From NCBI GenBank assembly GCA_940671915.1, contig CALNVZ010003435.1, positions 10,554,665 to 10,618,664 of the forward strand: 64,000 nt of DNA, given 5' to 3'. Made by a program: the position numbers and the translations under genes. The stretch is from Paracentrotus lividus. Lineage: Eukaryota; Echinodermata; Echinoidea; Camarodonta; Echinidae. This document shows, one piece after another, positions 23,051 through 36,100 of the stretch. Each line of letters opens with the position of its first letter. The stretch's first letter is position 1. Under the pieces are notes generated by a model. It searched no databases. It was not told where the DNA came from and saw nothing but the letters and a program-made list of their open reading frames with translations.

Positions 23051-26000
23051 CTAAGAAGAAGAAAAGAAGACATAATAGAGTTACATTCAAAGGAGTCAAC
23101 CTAAGAGGTTTGGGGAAAATATGTTTACAAAAATACATTTAATTATCAACTGCTTCTTCTTATCCTGTCCTTTCTCTCAATTTTCTGTTTGATTGTATTC
23201 TCATATCTGTTTAAATCTGTATCAGAATTAGACTCTACCCATAAAACTGTAAACATGCAATCCCATATTGGTATCAAAGTTATCTTATAGCTTAGATATT
23301 TCACCCGCAATATATGTTAACAATGACTCTTACAATTTCCTTTTGTGAAACATCAAAATTTGTTTAAAATGGTATGTTTAGAAGCCAGCACTCAAATTTC
23401 TATTCTACTCTAGAGATAGACTTCATTTGTCATGAAGCTTGAAATAGAATCATGGACTTCAAAGCCTGACAAATAAATGGGGAACCCTAAAGGCTTGGAA
23501 AGGCTTCACACCAAACTAAGATTCTTATCACCTTTTACAAGTTGGAGAAAAACAACCCCAAAAAATTATTCCAGTTAAAAGAATAAAAAGTCACTGTAAT
23601 AGCCTAAAATCGTCTCAAGTTTTTCAAGTTGATGCCTGAAATAGAAGAATCATGGACTTCATTAGGACTATAGAATAAATGGGGATACCCAAACAGAATA
23701 ATACCAGTCAATGAATAAAAAGTGCCCAAAATCGTTTCAGGTAATACCTTTTTTCCCAAAACTGTTTTTTTAAGATGATGTCTGAAATAGAATCTTGGGT
23801 TTCATTAACACTAAAAATGAATGGGGATTACCTAACAATGGTTCTACATGATCTTGTAAAGCCCTGAAACCCAATTAAGAATGATATGAGCTCGTACAAA
23901 TTGTAGTAAACCCACGAAAGTAATCCAAGTTGAGGAATAAAAAAGTATTTGCAATGTTCTTCCATTATATGAGTTTCCTAGAAATTACTTTTAAGATGAT
24001 TACTGTAATAAACACTTAAAAAGAAATAGGGATAATCTAACAGAAGTCTTACATGATCTGGTAAAGGCCTGATGCCTAATCAGAAATTGTATTTTGTAAA
24101 GAAGCCATACAAAAAATCATCAAAATATTTTTTTCAAATTGAAGCAAAAATATAGACTTCATTAAAAATGAAGATTAAAATGGAATACCCTAACAATAAT
24201 TATTAGTTTCAATAATCTTTACTGAGGCCGCCAAAATAATCTTCCTCAAGATATCATTATATTGTATCTTCATATGCTAGCCCTTAGGTTAAATAATTCA
24301 GCACATTGTTTTTCCATGTTGATGTAAAAATATAAATTTCATTATAACTGAGGATTTAACAGGGATACCATACAAAAAAAATCTGCACAAGCGCATTGTC
24401 TTTATTTCAGTATCTTTCCACAGTTCTGTTTTTTTTTTTTAAAGTTTCAGATTTCAGCTGAAACCTTATTTAATGGTAGCTGGTTGGAATACTCCTCAGG
24501 GAGTAGAGACTGTGTACACATGTGTGCAGGCAAGCCTGAATACTATGGCTGGGGTAATAATATGTCTGTAAAGTGCTTGGAGACATAGGCTTGTATTCAC
24601 AAAGGTGGACTAAAGTTAAGCCTAGCTTAAATATGTGGTTTAACTATGGCTAGCAATATGGGAGATAATCTTGAAAAGTAAATGTTTGATTTATCAGAAT
24701 TGTTGGTACTAGAACTCTTAAAAAGTGCCTGTGATAAGTACAAAAGCTTTTCTAACCAGTACGATTTCAGAATCCAGTAAACATGTAAGGAACATTGCAA
24801 CTTAACTCATCTGTCTCCCCTTTTGCTAGCCATAGTTAAATCACGGATTTAAGCTAGGCTTTACTTTAGGCCACCTTTGTGAATACGGGCATATGTCCAA
24901 CTACTATTAGGTGCTATATAAATCCAGAGTATTATTACTATTTTCTTCAGCATAACAAGGTTATTGGCTAGGTCCCAAGCACCTCCATACAATGAGAGTG
25001 GACTGTAAAGCATCATCATACCATAGATACCTCCCTTTTTCATATACGATGATTACTTAAACAAAATTTGTATTAATTAGTTCTAGGACAACTACCCCCT
25101 GGAAAACTGCCCCACTAAACTCCAACCCTTTTTTTTTTTTTTTTTTTTTTGGGGGGGGGGGGGGGAGTTGTCCTGATATGGTATAAATTTTTGATTGTGT
25201 GAAAAGGGGGAGACTAACCTCGTACAGCAACATGGCAGATAGAACACTCAAAGGCATACTTCTTACACTCCTTGCACTGGACGGACATGGATTTCTTTTT
25301 ACATCTCCGGCACTCAATACCAAAGTCTGAAAAATCTGCAATGAAACATTAAGGGGGGGAAAATATAAGAACAATACCTGTCTATAGAAAAAACAATTAA
25401 GAGATTAAAAAAACATGATTTATACTAGAAAAATGTGGGAATTCTTAAAGTGAAATTGTGATGTGTTATACCTTGTATGTACTCAATAATGAGAAAAGGA
25501 AGAAAATCTATTTTTGTACTCTTTCAACTTTTACCAACATTGCAATACCCTTCAATCATGGCCATTCAGGTTAACATTATATAAATAGTGCATGCTTTAC
25601 CATGCAACATACTAGATTATGTGCACGACAAATACTAAATTATCCCGAGGGCACATTTATTTCACCGAGGCCGAAGGCCGAGTTGAAACAGATGTGCACG
25701 AGGGATAATTTAGTATTTGGAGTTCACATAGTTAGTAATGTTGCATTAATAGAGCATGCACTATTTATTATAGTAAATAGACCCCTAGATATTTGACCTT
25801 GCCTAATCTGGTTTTATCTTTGCCAATGTTTGCCAAACTTTTGGTGCTAATTAAGCTATTGTGACGTATATTGTTGCTCCGCGTATCTATTGTTGTGCGC
25901 ACCATTTTACTGTTATTACGCGCTAGCGCAACAAAGCAATCGATTTCGCCATTCATTTTAACACAGGATAAAACCGTTCAACATAACAAAAAACCGTTCA

Positions 26001-27094
26001 ACATAACAAAAAAGCGTTCAACATACCAGAATGTTGAACGACACGTGACACCCTTTCAACCAATCACAGCTCGTAAAATACTACCACTATTTACTATAAT
26101 GTTGTGTTTAGTCCATTGTCGATACATGTATGTGTGACTGGGTAAATACATGCATTTATGGTTCTTTCATCGCAAAGCATGATGGTACAGAATTCTCGTA
26201 CAATTAGCTGGCTGCAGAATCCCATGTTGTGAACATTCATGTGAGAAATTTGTTTTCTACCAATGTCCCAAAATTAATACATAATTCCTTCTCACCAAAG
26301 CTATTATTTTTGGATTCAATCAAATTAATGTTCAACTGGTCCACATAACAAAATACAAACAAAAATTAATTTTTCACTCGCTTTAACAACATGATCATAA
26401 GCTGATATTAGCCAATTGTACTACCTTAAATTTCCGTTCCATCATGCTTTGCAACAAAAGAACCTTTAACAAGCGAATTGATCAAATGAATGCATCAAAC
26501 CTAGTTGTGAGTCTCTGGATCTCTCGGGATATGACATATACTTGAGGAGTTCTGCTCTAGCATCCAGGAGATTCCACTTGTACAGGATGTCAGCATACTT
26601 CTTCTTGAACTTGTCCAGTTGATGTCTCTGGGATGGATCTATAAGCCTGTATGACGGTCAAAAATATCATAATTCATTACATAAGAAAACAATGTGAAGT
26701 ATTTTTAGTGGTTACTGTATTCTACTGCTACTGCTGCATGCAGTTGCTACCACTGTTGATGCAATTACTACTTAATATTACTTCTATTGCAACTAAAGAA
26801 TGTCAGCATACTTCTTCCTGAACATGTCTAGTTGATGTCTCTGGGATGGATCTATCAGTCTGTCGAAGGTCAAAGAGATCATAATTTCTTAAGTTTGAAT
26901 TTGTGCTAAATATGAAAACAATGTGAAATGTTTTTAGTGGTTTCTGAGGTCTACTTTTATTGGTGCATATAGTTAATGTAGTTGATGAAATTAATATTAC
27001 TGCCATTGCAACTACAGGATGTCAGCACACTACTCCTTAAACCTATCATGTACCATCTGCTTGAACTGTTACACAAGATTATGATGTTGTTGCC

Positions 27095-27126
<32 letters not shown>

Positions 27127-30100
27127 GCTTTGACAACAAAAAATATATCAGTAGTACACCACACATATTCATAGTTAACAACCAACCCCATTAAGCTGTC
27201 TTGTAGATGTAGATAAAACCTTTGATTTCTTTAGTTGAAAAATTTTACAATCTAATAAATTGAGAATTCAAAACCCCCAAATTACTTGTTTCACTTAAAT
27301 TAAGACACATAAATCAATGTGACAAGCACTAAATTTTGACATGCTATGAAAAAAGTTGTTTATAAAAAGTTAGCATATATACAGTGGTGGCCAAAATTAT
27401 TAGAACACCTAGCATATTTAAATGATTTTAGTCATTTTCATTCAGTTGACCATTTAAATACCTATAAAATGGTTGGAATGTCTCCGAATATCACCATTAT
27501 GCTTTAAAAACTAAATAGCAAAGCCATTCGTTCAATGTGTTGGGAACTCGCCCCCAAGTTGCCCCCCCCCCCATTTTTTTTTATATTACACCACCAATTG
27601 AAAAATATAAAAATCTTGCCCTTTTCAGGATCAAAGTGTCATAACGTTAAACATTTTAAGCCTCTCCCTACAAAAGTATATATATTCTGAAAGATAATTT
27701 CCTGAGGATGTCAAAAATGGCATTCATAACAACACAGGGTGAAGTAGTTGCATCTTATGTGGGGATTTTAAATTATTTTTGAAGGGACCCAAATTTTTAA
27801 TTCTGTGCCCCTATTTAAGTCCCCCGTTCCAATGACCCTTAATATTTCAACATATTTGAATTGCTCATGAAATTTCCTTTAAAAAAACATATGCATTTCC
27901 AAGGAGTGTCTTCATTAAATGAAAAACAGTCTTAACCTTCAATGGGCATAGTTATCATGGTCATCTCACCCCCAAGTGTGGGGGCGAATCCACCCTCCCC
28001 ATTTGACCAAATTTTCTGAAACTTAGCATGTATTTGAGGTATATTAGAATAAATAAGCCTGCTAAGTCTCATACTTCTAACTCAAATACTTTTTGAGCAA
28101 TCGGCATTTGTAATTGGCATTTTACTTTTTTGCATTTGAACAACATGTTTAATACACAAGTCTACGGGGAAACCAAAAGCGCATAGCGCAACTATTTTTA
28201 ATGCTGCGCATTACCAGATGGTCGAAACTATATAAATTTAGCATCAACATATACGTAAGACCCTACGCTAAAAAGTCATGAAAGCTCATGACATACAAAC
28301 GATATCTTTAACCTTATTTCGGCAAATGAACTAGGGCATAGATAATCCCATAGACTTTGTGTAGGTTCAGGTGTTCTAATAATTTTGGCCACCACTGTAT
28401 ATATACAGCGTGTCCCACAAAAAATGCTAACGGCTTTCTAGATGGGTATAATATTAGAATTGCAATATTATATTGTTTATATCTTTACACCAGTAAACTA
28501 CAATTCATTTTCTACAACTGGATGAAATTTTATGTGATATGGTCCAATAATCACAGAGATATGAGCATTTTTTCATTACACATCAGGAAACCTCTCCATC
28601 CAAGTTTTGTATTAAGTAGTAGGATATGTGTAGTCGGGATCAGCTGACAAGATTTGTTATCTGTTCAAGTGGTGCAAATTATATCTATTCACATTCCTAT
28701 ACCTTACCTCCCCAAACTTTCCTTCGTTCAGGATTTGGGGATAACCTATTCATTCATCCCCCTCTGATGAATAGAAATTCTTGCATATTTACAGCGTAAT
28801 TCAGCGAAACATGACAAATGATGGGAATAAATGGCAAATAATTATGATGATAATAAACCCAAGAGTGCATGGATGAAACACTTCTGGATTTTATTTTAAA
28901 CATTTTTTTTTTTTTTTTTACACATAATTTATTTTTGCTTAAGAAAAGAATAAATGTAAATAATGTAGATACAAACTAGAAAAAAAAAAAAAGAATTATG
29001 AAACTTTTCAAGATGAGATCATGGATTTGAAGAAAAAAAAAATTTCCTTGTAATTATTGTTTAGTATAATTGCTATGTGTGATTAAAGATATCATGCCAA
29101 TTTACTAAAACCTTCATTTTTTTTTTTTTTTTAATTTAAGTATGGGCCTGCAAGTTTTGGGTCAAAAATCTAAAGAAAAGGAAATATAAAATAAGAGTGA
29201 ATGAAGATGTAATTGGACTACATACTTTATTCAATGTAATAACGAAACTGGATTGAGAGGTTTTATTGCTTTTTTTTTTGTTTTTTTTTTAGTGCTGAAA
29301 GAAGCCTCATATCTCTATGTTCAGTGGCCCATATATCGCATAAAGTTTGAGCCAGTTGTATAAAATAAGTCACAGTTTGCGATCATAAAATTATATAGGC
29401 CTACAGTGTGATTTGGTAATTTTCAAATTATACTCATTTGGAGTGCCATTAGCATCTTTTGGGTGGGACACACTGTATGTAAAGCTTTTTGAAATGACAA
29501 AGAGACATTTTATCATACATGTATGATGCACTATACATTATTATTATAATCATTACAATTTTATCAATAATGACAACAGTCTTTGTATATATATCTGTCT
29601 CTCTATTGTATATATTGCATTCCTCCTTGTTTACCTATTTAGAACCATCCTCAATTATTAATTAAAAATTCTTTCTCATCTGCAATTTACAAGATTGCCT
29701 TTGTTACACACATGTTTGTTTGAAATTCACACCCCTGCCTGTGTAAATAACAGACAAGTATTTCCTGTAATGTACAACCTGTGTAACTTTCACATACCAC
29801 TTGTGTGAATTTCACACTGTTGGTATTTCCAGTGTAATATACAACCTGTGCCATGTGACACTTGCAAATTGATAGTCCCACTTTGAACCAATCAGAATGC
29901 AGAGACTCCAACTCTTCCACTTTTGGCCAGAGATCTCATAAGTCAAGCTCAAAAGGGTCTTTTTTCCCAGCTGATTCTACCAAGCATGTTTGTTTTTTTC
30001 TCACATTTTTGAAAAATTTCCCACTCTCCCGCTTGAGTTTGAATTTCTCATGCCCTAGCTGCATTTTTACTCTTTTTCTCACAGCAACCACCTCTGTGAC

Positions 30101-33100
30101 AAAAGTACACCTGGATCATTGTACTTCACTCATTTACTGTTGTCATAATGTTCAAAAGACAGTACAGCAACTGAATGCCGTTATAACCCCAGGAGTCGCC
30201 AATGGCCACAAGGAATTTTGTGCTTTTGTCTCTGAAAATGGTTGTTTCAAATTTGCAATTGCTTGCAACTCTTTATGTTACAGGAATCTGGTATGAAAAC
30301 CAATCATGATGACCACTCACTGCATATTTGCTCTATGGATGTCATGTTCGATCTCCTCTGGGTTCCTAGCCTGACCAAACTTGTAGTCATCAGGAGACTC
30401 TGGTAGACTCTGCCCGTAGCCGTCCGTTATCCAGTCAGGGCTGAACATGGAGTCCGAGTCAGGGGACACAAAGAACTGCAGAGCAAGAGAAAATCAGTTG
30501 ATGCTAGATTATTTCAACTAATTTTCATATCTCTATTTTGTATGCACTAGTTCAAACCACAAATCAATTACATAATGAACAACTGTATTATATTGGTGAC
30601 AATTAATGGGACACTGGAAATATTGGCCATAAAGAAAATATCATTTCTGGTGCCCAATGTAATATATCCATCCAATATGAATAAATTTTTATATGACAGA
30701 CCATGTTTTACGAGAATATATAAATGGTCAATAGAAATTTGACTATTTACGTTGATTAAAAGTTTCTTCATAGGGTCACTTTCAACTTTTCTGAATATCA
30801 ATATACATATTTTTAAAAGACTATTTGGGATTTCTTTTGTAACTGCTAACCCAAGAAAAGGGTCCAGGGAAAGAAAAACAAATGTGATCAATTAAAAAAA
30901 AAAAGGGGGGGGCTCTCTTTGAAGGGGTACAGAAGCTATTTTAGTGGCTCTGGAGAAAAACTTACCCTGATACCCAGCATATTTGAAGTGCTAAAGACTT
31001 ACCCTCTGAATGGAAGGGCTGTTCAAAGCATCACCTCTGGAACGGTTATTCTCACCAAACACACATGAAAGCATGGCTAAAGTCTGCACATCGTGGATTG
31101 AACTGTAGTGGTCCATTCTGAAGGAAGAGAGATGGTAATGATTATAGGTATGAATGATTAATTATGTATTCGACTGATGAGCAACAATATGCAATTTACA
31201 ATAAAAAAATTTAAAAATCAATAGCGCCTTGGGCTAATCATAATCCATTGTTAATTAACACAAAAGAGATTATTGTGAGAATGATCAGGGGGGCGTTTCA
31301 TCAAAGGACTTGTTGGATGTTTTATCCGACAAACTGTTACAAGCTACTGAAATGCTTGCATCTGATTGGCTGAGAGCAAATATGTCGGATAAAATAACCG
31401 ACAAGTCCTTTGATGAAACGCCCCCCATGTTTGAAGTGCTTATTTTTTTACAAGCATTTCAAATTGAAAATCTTGAATTTAAACTTAGAAAAACAATTAT
31501 TTCAATTTATCATTTTACGAAACAGGAAACAGACAAAAAGATACAGTGTGAAAAGAGAGAGGGAGGGGAGATGGAAGAAGAAAATAGAAATTTGTTTTGA
31601 AAGAGGGGAAAGGTGAGGCGAAATCAATTGGAAAGGAAAGTGATCAAGGTCAACGAAACTTGAGAGTAAGATACACAGAGCTAGAAGTTAAGACTTACAG
31701 AGACTTGAGAAGTTGTCTTCCCATAGGATGTTTGGCCCAGGGTCTTTCTTGATCCGGATAGGGATGTGGAGTTAATTTAGGACTGCTAGCAAGAGATGCG
31801 AGGGACCAAACCTTTACAAAGGAAATAGTATTTAAAAAGTACTCACTGAAAACACAGTTTTAAAAAATACAGTGTAAAATACAATAAAACATGGCATATA
31901 ACAAACAAAACAAGCCAATAGCCAGATTGTGTCTCGCCCATCCATGACTTAATTACATGAAGGTTTCCCCAAGTACATCCCTAACCAAGTTTGATTTCAC
32001 TAGTCTTCCAGGTAAACTTGAATGTCTTGACTTCAAATGACCTTTGAAAATCACCTATTTTTGTTGATTTCCAAAGTATCAGTCAAGTGATATCCTGTCA
32101 AAATCCTATCTCTCTAACCCCCAAAATAAAGTCACCACAGTGTGTTGAAGGAATGGTGATCCTATAGGTTACAGTGCATTGGCAGCCATATTTTTTGCTC
32201 TTCTAGACACTTTAGTTTTTAACAAGTCAGTGACGATATATCAGATGGACTTTATCTATTTGCTATTTTTCTGCATAGCCGAGTTGAATAAAGCTGCGTA
32301 AAACAAGCTAAGTAGGCATTCTACAAGAAAGGTGCTTACCTGTAATAGATCTTTTCTCCCTACAGCTGCTGCAGCATTGGCATTGAGGGAACACATCCTA
32401 GGTACATCATCAGGAATCAATCTGAAATCACAAAAATAGTGAAGTCTTGTTTATAGTGATTTAACCATATAAGTAGCTGTTTTTATGTAAATAAATATTC
32501 ATTTTATATTGTTATTTCTAATCATAACAAGCTTCACCACTGATATTTTGTGTGTGTGTGTGTTTTTCCTTGTTATATTTGAGAGCTTTTTCACCATGAT
32601 GCCCTGTTACACATCAGATGCAGAAAGCAGTAGTCTAACACTCAAGAGGAAGATGGCAATTCTCTGGTTACAGCCTTGTTGAAATGCAAGGAAAGGCAGA
32701 AAATGGCCACCACCCCATGCAGGAGCAGAGCAATAGAGCAATAGGCATGAAATATGGGAACTAGAAGTGGCTCATCATATCAAAATGAGACACAAGTAAT
32801 CAGAAAAAGAGTCATCGGTAAAATAATCCATATTAAATATTTTTGTTTTTACTCAATTCTTTTTACAGAGCACACATGAAACATTGAAAATTCAGAAAAT
32901 AAAAAAATATTCTTCCCAAAAATTTGACATTTTTGATTATCTGTAAATTTCCTTGACCCTTTGCTGAGTGTGCTCGGCGACTTGCATCTCATTATTATAT
33001 GATGAATCACATATGTCTTCATAATTATATTCCCTTCATTTATCTATGTTGAAGTTGCATGTCACACTCTTCCTAAATAAAAAATCCAACATGGCTTACA

Positions 33101-36100
33101 CGTAAGTTTCTGCTAATTTCTGGTGGATGGGGAGGAGACATGAAGTATCAAAGATAACCACTGGACCTGACGCTTGAGAGTTTGAGGCTGATATCTGAGA
33201 CACGTCAGAGTTCTTTCTTCTATGCTTCCCTCCCCGACGGTGTTTCTGTGAAAGGTGTATGAATATTCATGTTATATTTTGACCTTTGATTTGATTTAAT
33301 TTTATTTCAACAGGGTAAATCCTGCAGTAATTGCAATAATGTTCTTCCAGGAGGCCCTGCAAAACATCAACATTTAAACATTTTATTTGGTAGTAAATTT
33401 AGGAGCGTTATTACATTTTCAATAAAATGCCATAGTCAGGTTAACAATTTCAGGGTTTGACATGTATAAGAGATTTTAGGATGCTTAAGTTAAATTGCAA
33501 CTTATTTTGTAATCTAATAGCTTTATTATTTTTCTTTGTGCATGTGATCATAGGACAAAACAAACCAATTTTCATCAAAACCTGAAAGAATTTTTACAAC
33601 TAGATACCAACAATTGTGCATATTTTCCATAAAAAAATAGAATGCTTTTATTTCTCTGATATAATCACAAAGTGAGCAAACCTATACTTTTCTCACTGTG
33701 AAGGCAAAACCAAATTATGATTAATGTCTGACATATTTTCCGAATAGAATCTAGATTAAATATCATAGGATTTATCTGTATAGAACCCATATTACTTTTC
33801 AATGGCTCCATTCTGTTACACTTAAAGAGTGACCTTTTGTGTGTAGTCCCATACATGCATTTTTATGTGCAGTGTATGTGACTCAGCAGAATTGGTTTAA
33901 TTTCTTATCATTTTGTAGATTCTAAAACCTCACAACACACAACAATTACTGTGTTAACTGTTATCAGCTTACTTTGAGACAGTTTCCTCCAAACTTAAAT
34001 CTCATGACCACAACTGTCCAACTATCATCCACACACAGACACACACACACACACACATATAAAAAAAAACTAAGAAAAGTAAAAGTTGTAAAAGTTACAT
34101 TTTCTCTGTCTTTGTAGAACTTAGCGATTGATAAGCCGTCTTGGTTCTCTTTCCTCGTGCTTTGGATTATCTGCTGCCCTCTATGCTGACTCAATGCTGA
34201 CAGTGCCCTGACAATAACAAATATTTTGTTTGGTTTTATTTTTAAATGAAATTTTGAACTTTGAACACTGAGATACACGCAACTCTGCCTAAGTCGAATC
34301 TCTTGGTACCATAGAAATTTGTTCGGCTTAGGAGAAATGCGACTTACATGTAGGAGAGGTGAATAACACAAGTCTTGTATAATCAGAACTAAAAAATGTC
34401 TTTGACTTAGGTGATTAATATTTGACATATAGAGGGTCAACTATATTTATATACTGCTAATTTACTACACATGACAAATCATAATTATACAAACAAATTA
34501 ATGAATGGTATATACATGTAGATATCCCATTCAGTGCACTTTGTTGAATTTCGCTCATTTATATTCAGCAGTAAAAGATCATAAATCAATTATTATAAAA
34601 ATTAAAGGCTGCAGGTTATCCATGCAAATACACCATGTACTGCCCAATTTGGGTAATAAATCAAAAATAAACCACGCATCTAAACTCTGTTGTGTGGCAC
34701 TTTAGCAATATAGGGGCATGATAAAATTCTATGGAGACAAAAGACAAGTAGAGAAAACAAGTAACTGAGTAAAATACTGTACATGTACGGGATATTTTAT
34801 ATTCGGTCCGTGTGTCTCGTGTAGTCCTACCAATGAGAACCCCAAAATCGGGTCGACAAATGAGGAAGAAGTAAATTTTGTGTGATTTTGCATACATGGA
34901 TGGTCATCGATACGAAAAAGAGGCCTCTTTCGTAGTTCCCTAGTGAACTTGTTTGGGACATTTGTAATCTTATTGCAATAGATGCATACCGTTAAGTTCC
35001 ACTACAATGTAGAACTAAAGGGCTACTGAAAACAATGTTTTCATTGCCAATTGTGCCTTTTATATTTTCAACCGGTACATGTATTTTTTGCATCCTGTTA
35101 CATTGCCAAAGCCAATTCATGCCTTGCAAAACTATTGATAGACAGTATTTATTTGACTTACTTTGGAATTGGTTGGAAGGTGGCAGTAGCTTTCTTCATA
35201 CTACTTGGTCTGGTGAACATCACTAGCTTATCTGAAACAGAGAGACAAACAATAAAAAAGATGAACAGCTATAATCATTTATTGATTCTATATCAATTCT
35301 TTACGGGACAAACAGGTTGCTTTAAATAGAGTCTAAGTATTTGATTAGAGATACATGTAGAAAACAAATATACAAAGATATATTTTCAAAATAAATATAT
35401 ATATTCAAAACACTAATTAAATCTATAAGGATCCCTGTGAATGTGACAATTCTATTTCCTCGGGGGTAATTGTCCCTATGGAAATGAAGAGTTTTTATTA
35501 AAAAAGGGGCTACATCCACTTTTGATCAAAATTGAGTTATTGAAATCAGACCATTGTCTAGGTTGGTACCTGTGTCTCAGTGAACAAAAGTATTAAAAAA
35601 AAAAAAAAAAGTAATTATCATAAAATGCACCTTTTGAATATCACTTTTCCACAGACACCTGTATCAAATTTGGGAAACAAATGTTTGTTGTTTTTTCCTC
35701 AGAAGTTACAAAAGTGGATCTAGCCCCTATTGGAATCAAACTCTTCATTTATATTAATGAAGATGTATATTATTATTATTATCACACTATTATGTACCTG
35801 TACTACAGAATCTAGCCCCCGAAGTGCGAGGGAAGGGTACATTCTTATCTGAAGCAGTCCCGTAAGTTGAAGCAACCTGACCCCCGGATGAACCTGTAGA
35901 TGGCTTGGAAGATGATCCATTCATCGAACTTGGGGGGTTCAGCTGAGGAAAAAAAAAATGTATTTCAAATATGCAATTTCATCTCACAAAATTAATAGAC
36001 ATTTGCACTGAATGTTCAGATATACGAATGAATAATTCTTTTTATACAAAATACATAACTGAGTAATAAGCAAAAAATGATTGTCAGGCCATCAACACAT

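Larger units (their letters stand above)
23050..25218 (-). other. WDR59 last intron
   Basis: No coding exon seen. Several imperfect repeats of TGATGTCTGAAATAGAATCA-like words followed by TTCATTA and AATGGGGAT (about 23430-24190) form a degenerate tandem array of roughly 170-210 bp. Also holds the SINE tail and palindrome below and a T20-G14 run at 25131. Confidence 0.5.

Noticed and set aside
29862..30296. 144-codon open frame on plus
   Set aside because: Opposite strand in a WDR59 intron, no protein-like pattern and no clear start context.
30568..30891. 107-codon hydrophobic open frame on minus
   Set aside because: Lies within a WDR59 intron; Ile/Leu/Phe-rich from AT bias, no recognisable domain.
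33964..34440. 158-codon open frame on minus
   Set aside because: Its real part is WDR59 exon 34099-34207; the rest is read-through into intron and a CA repeat.
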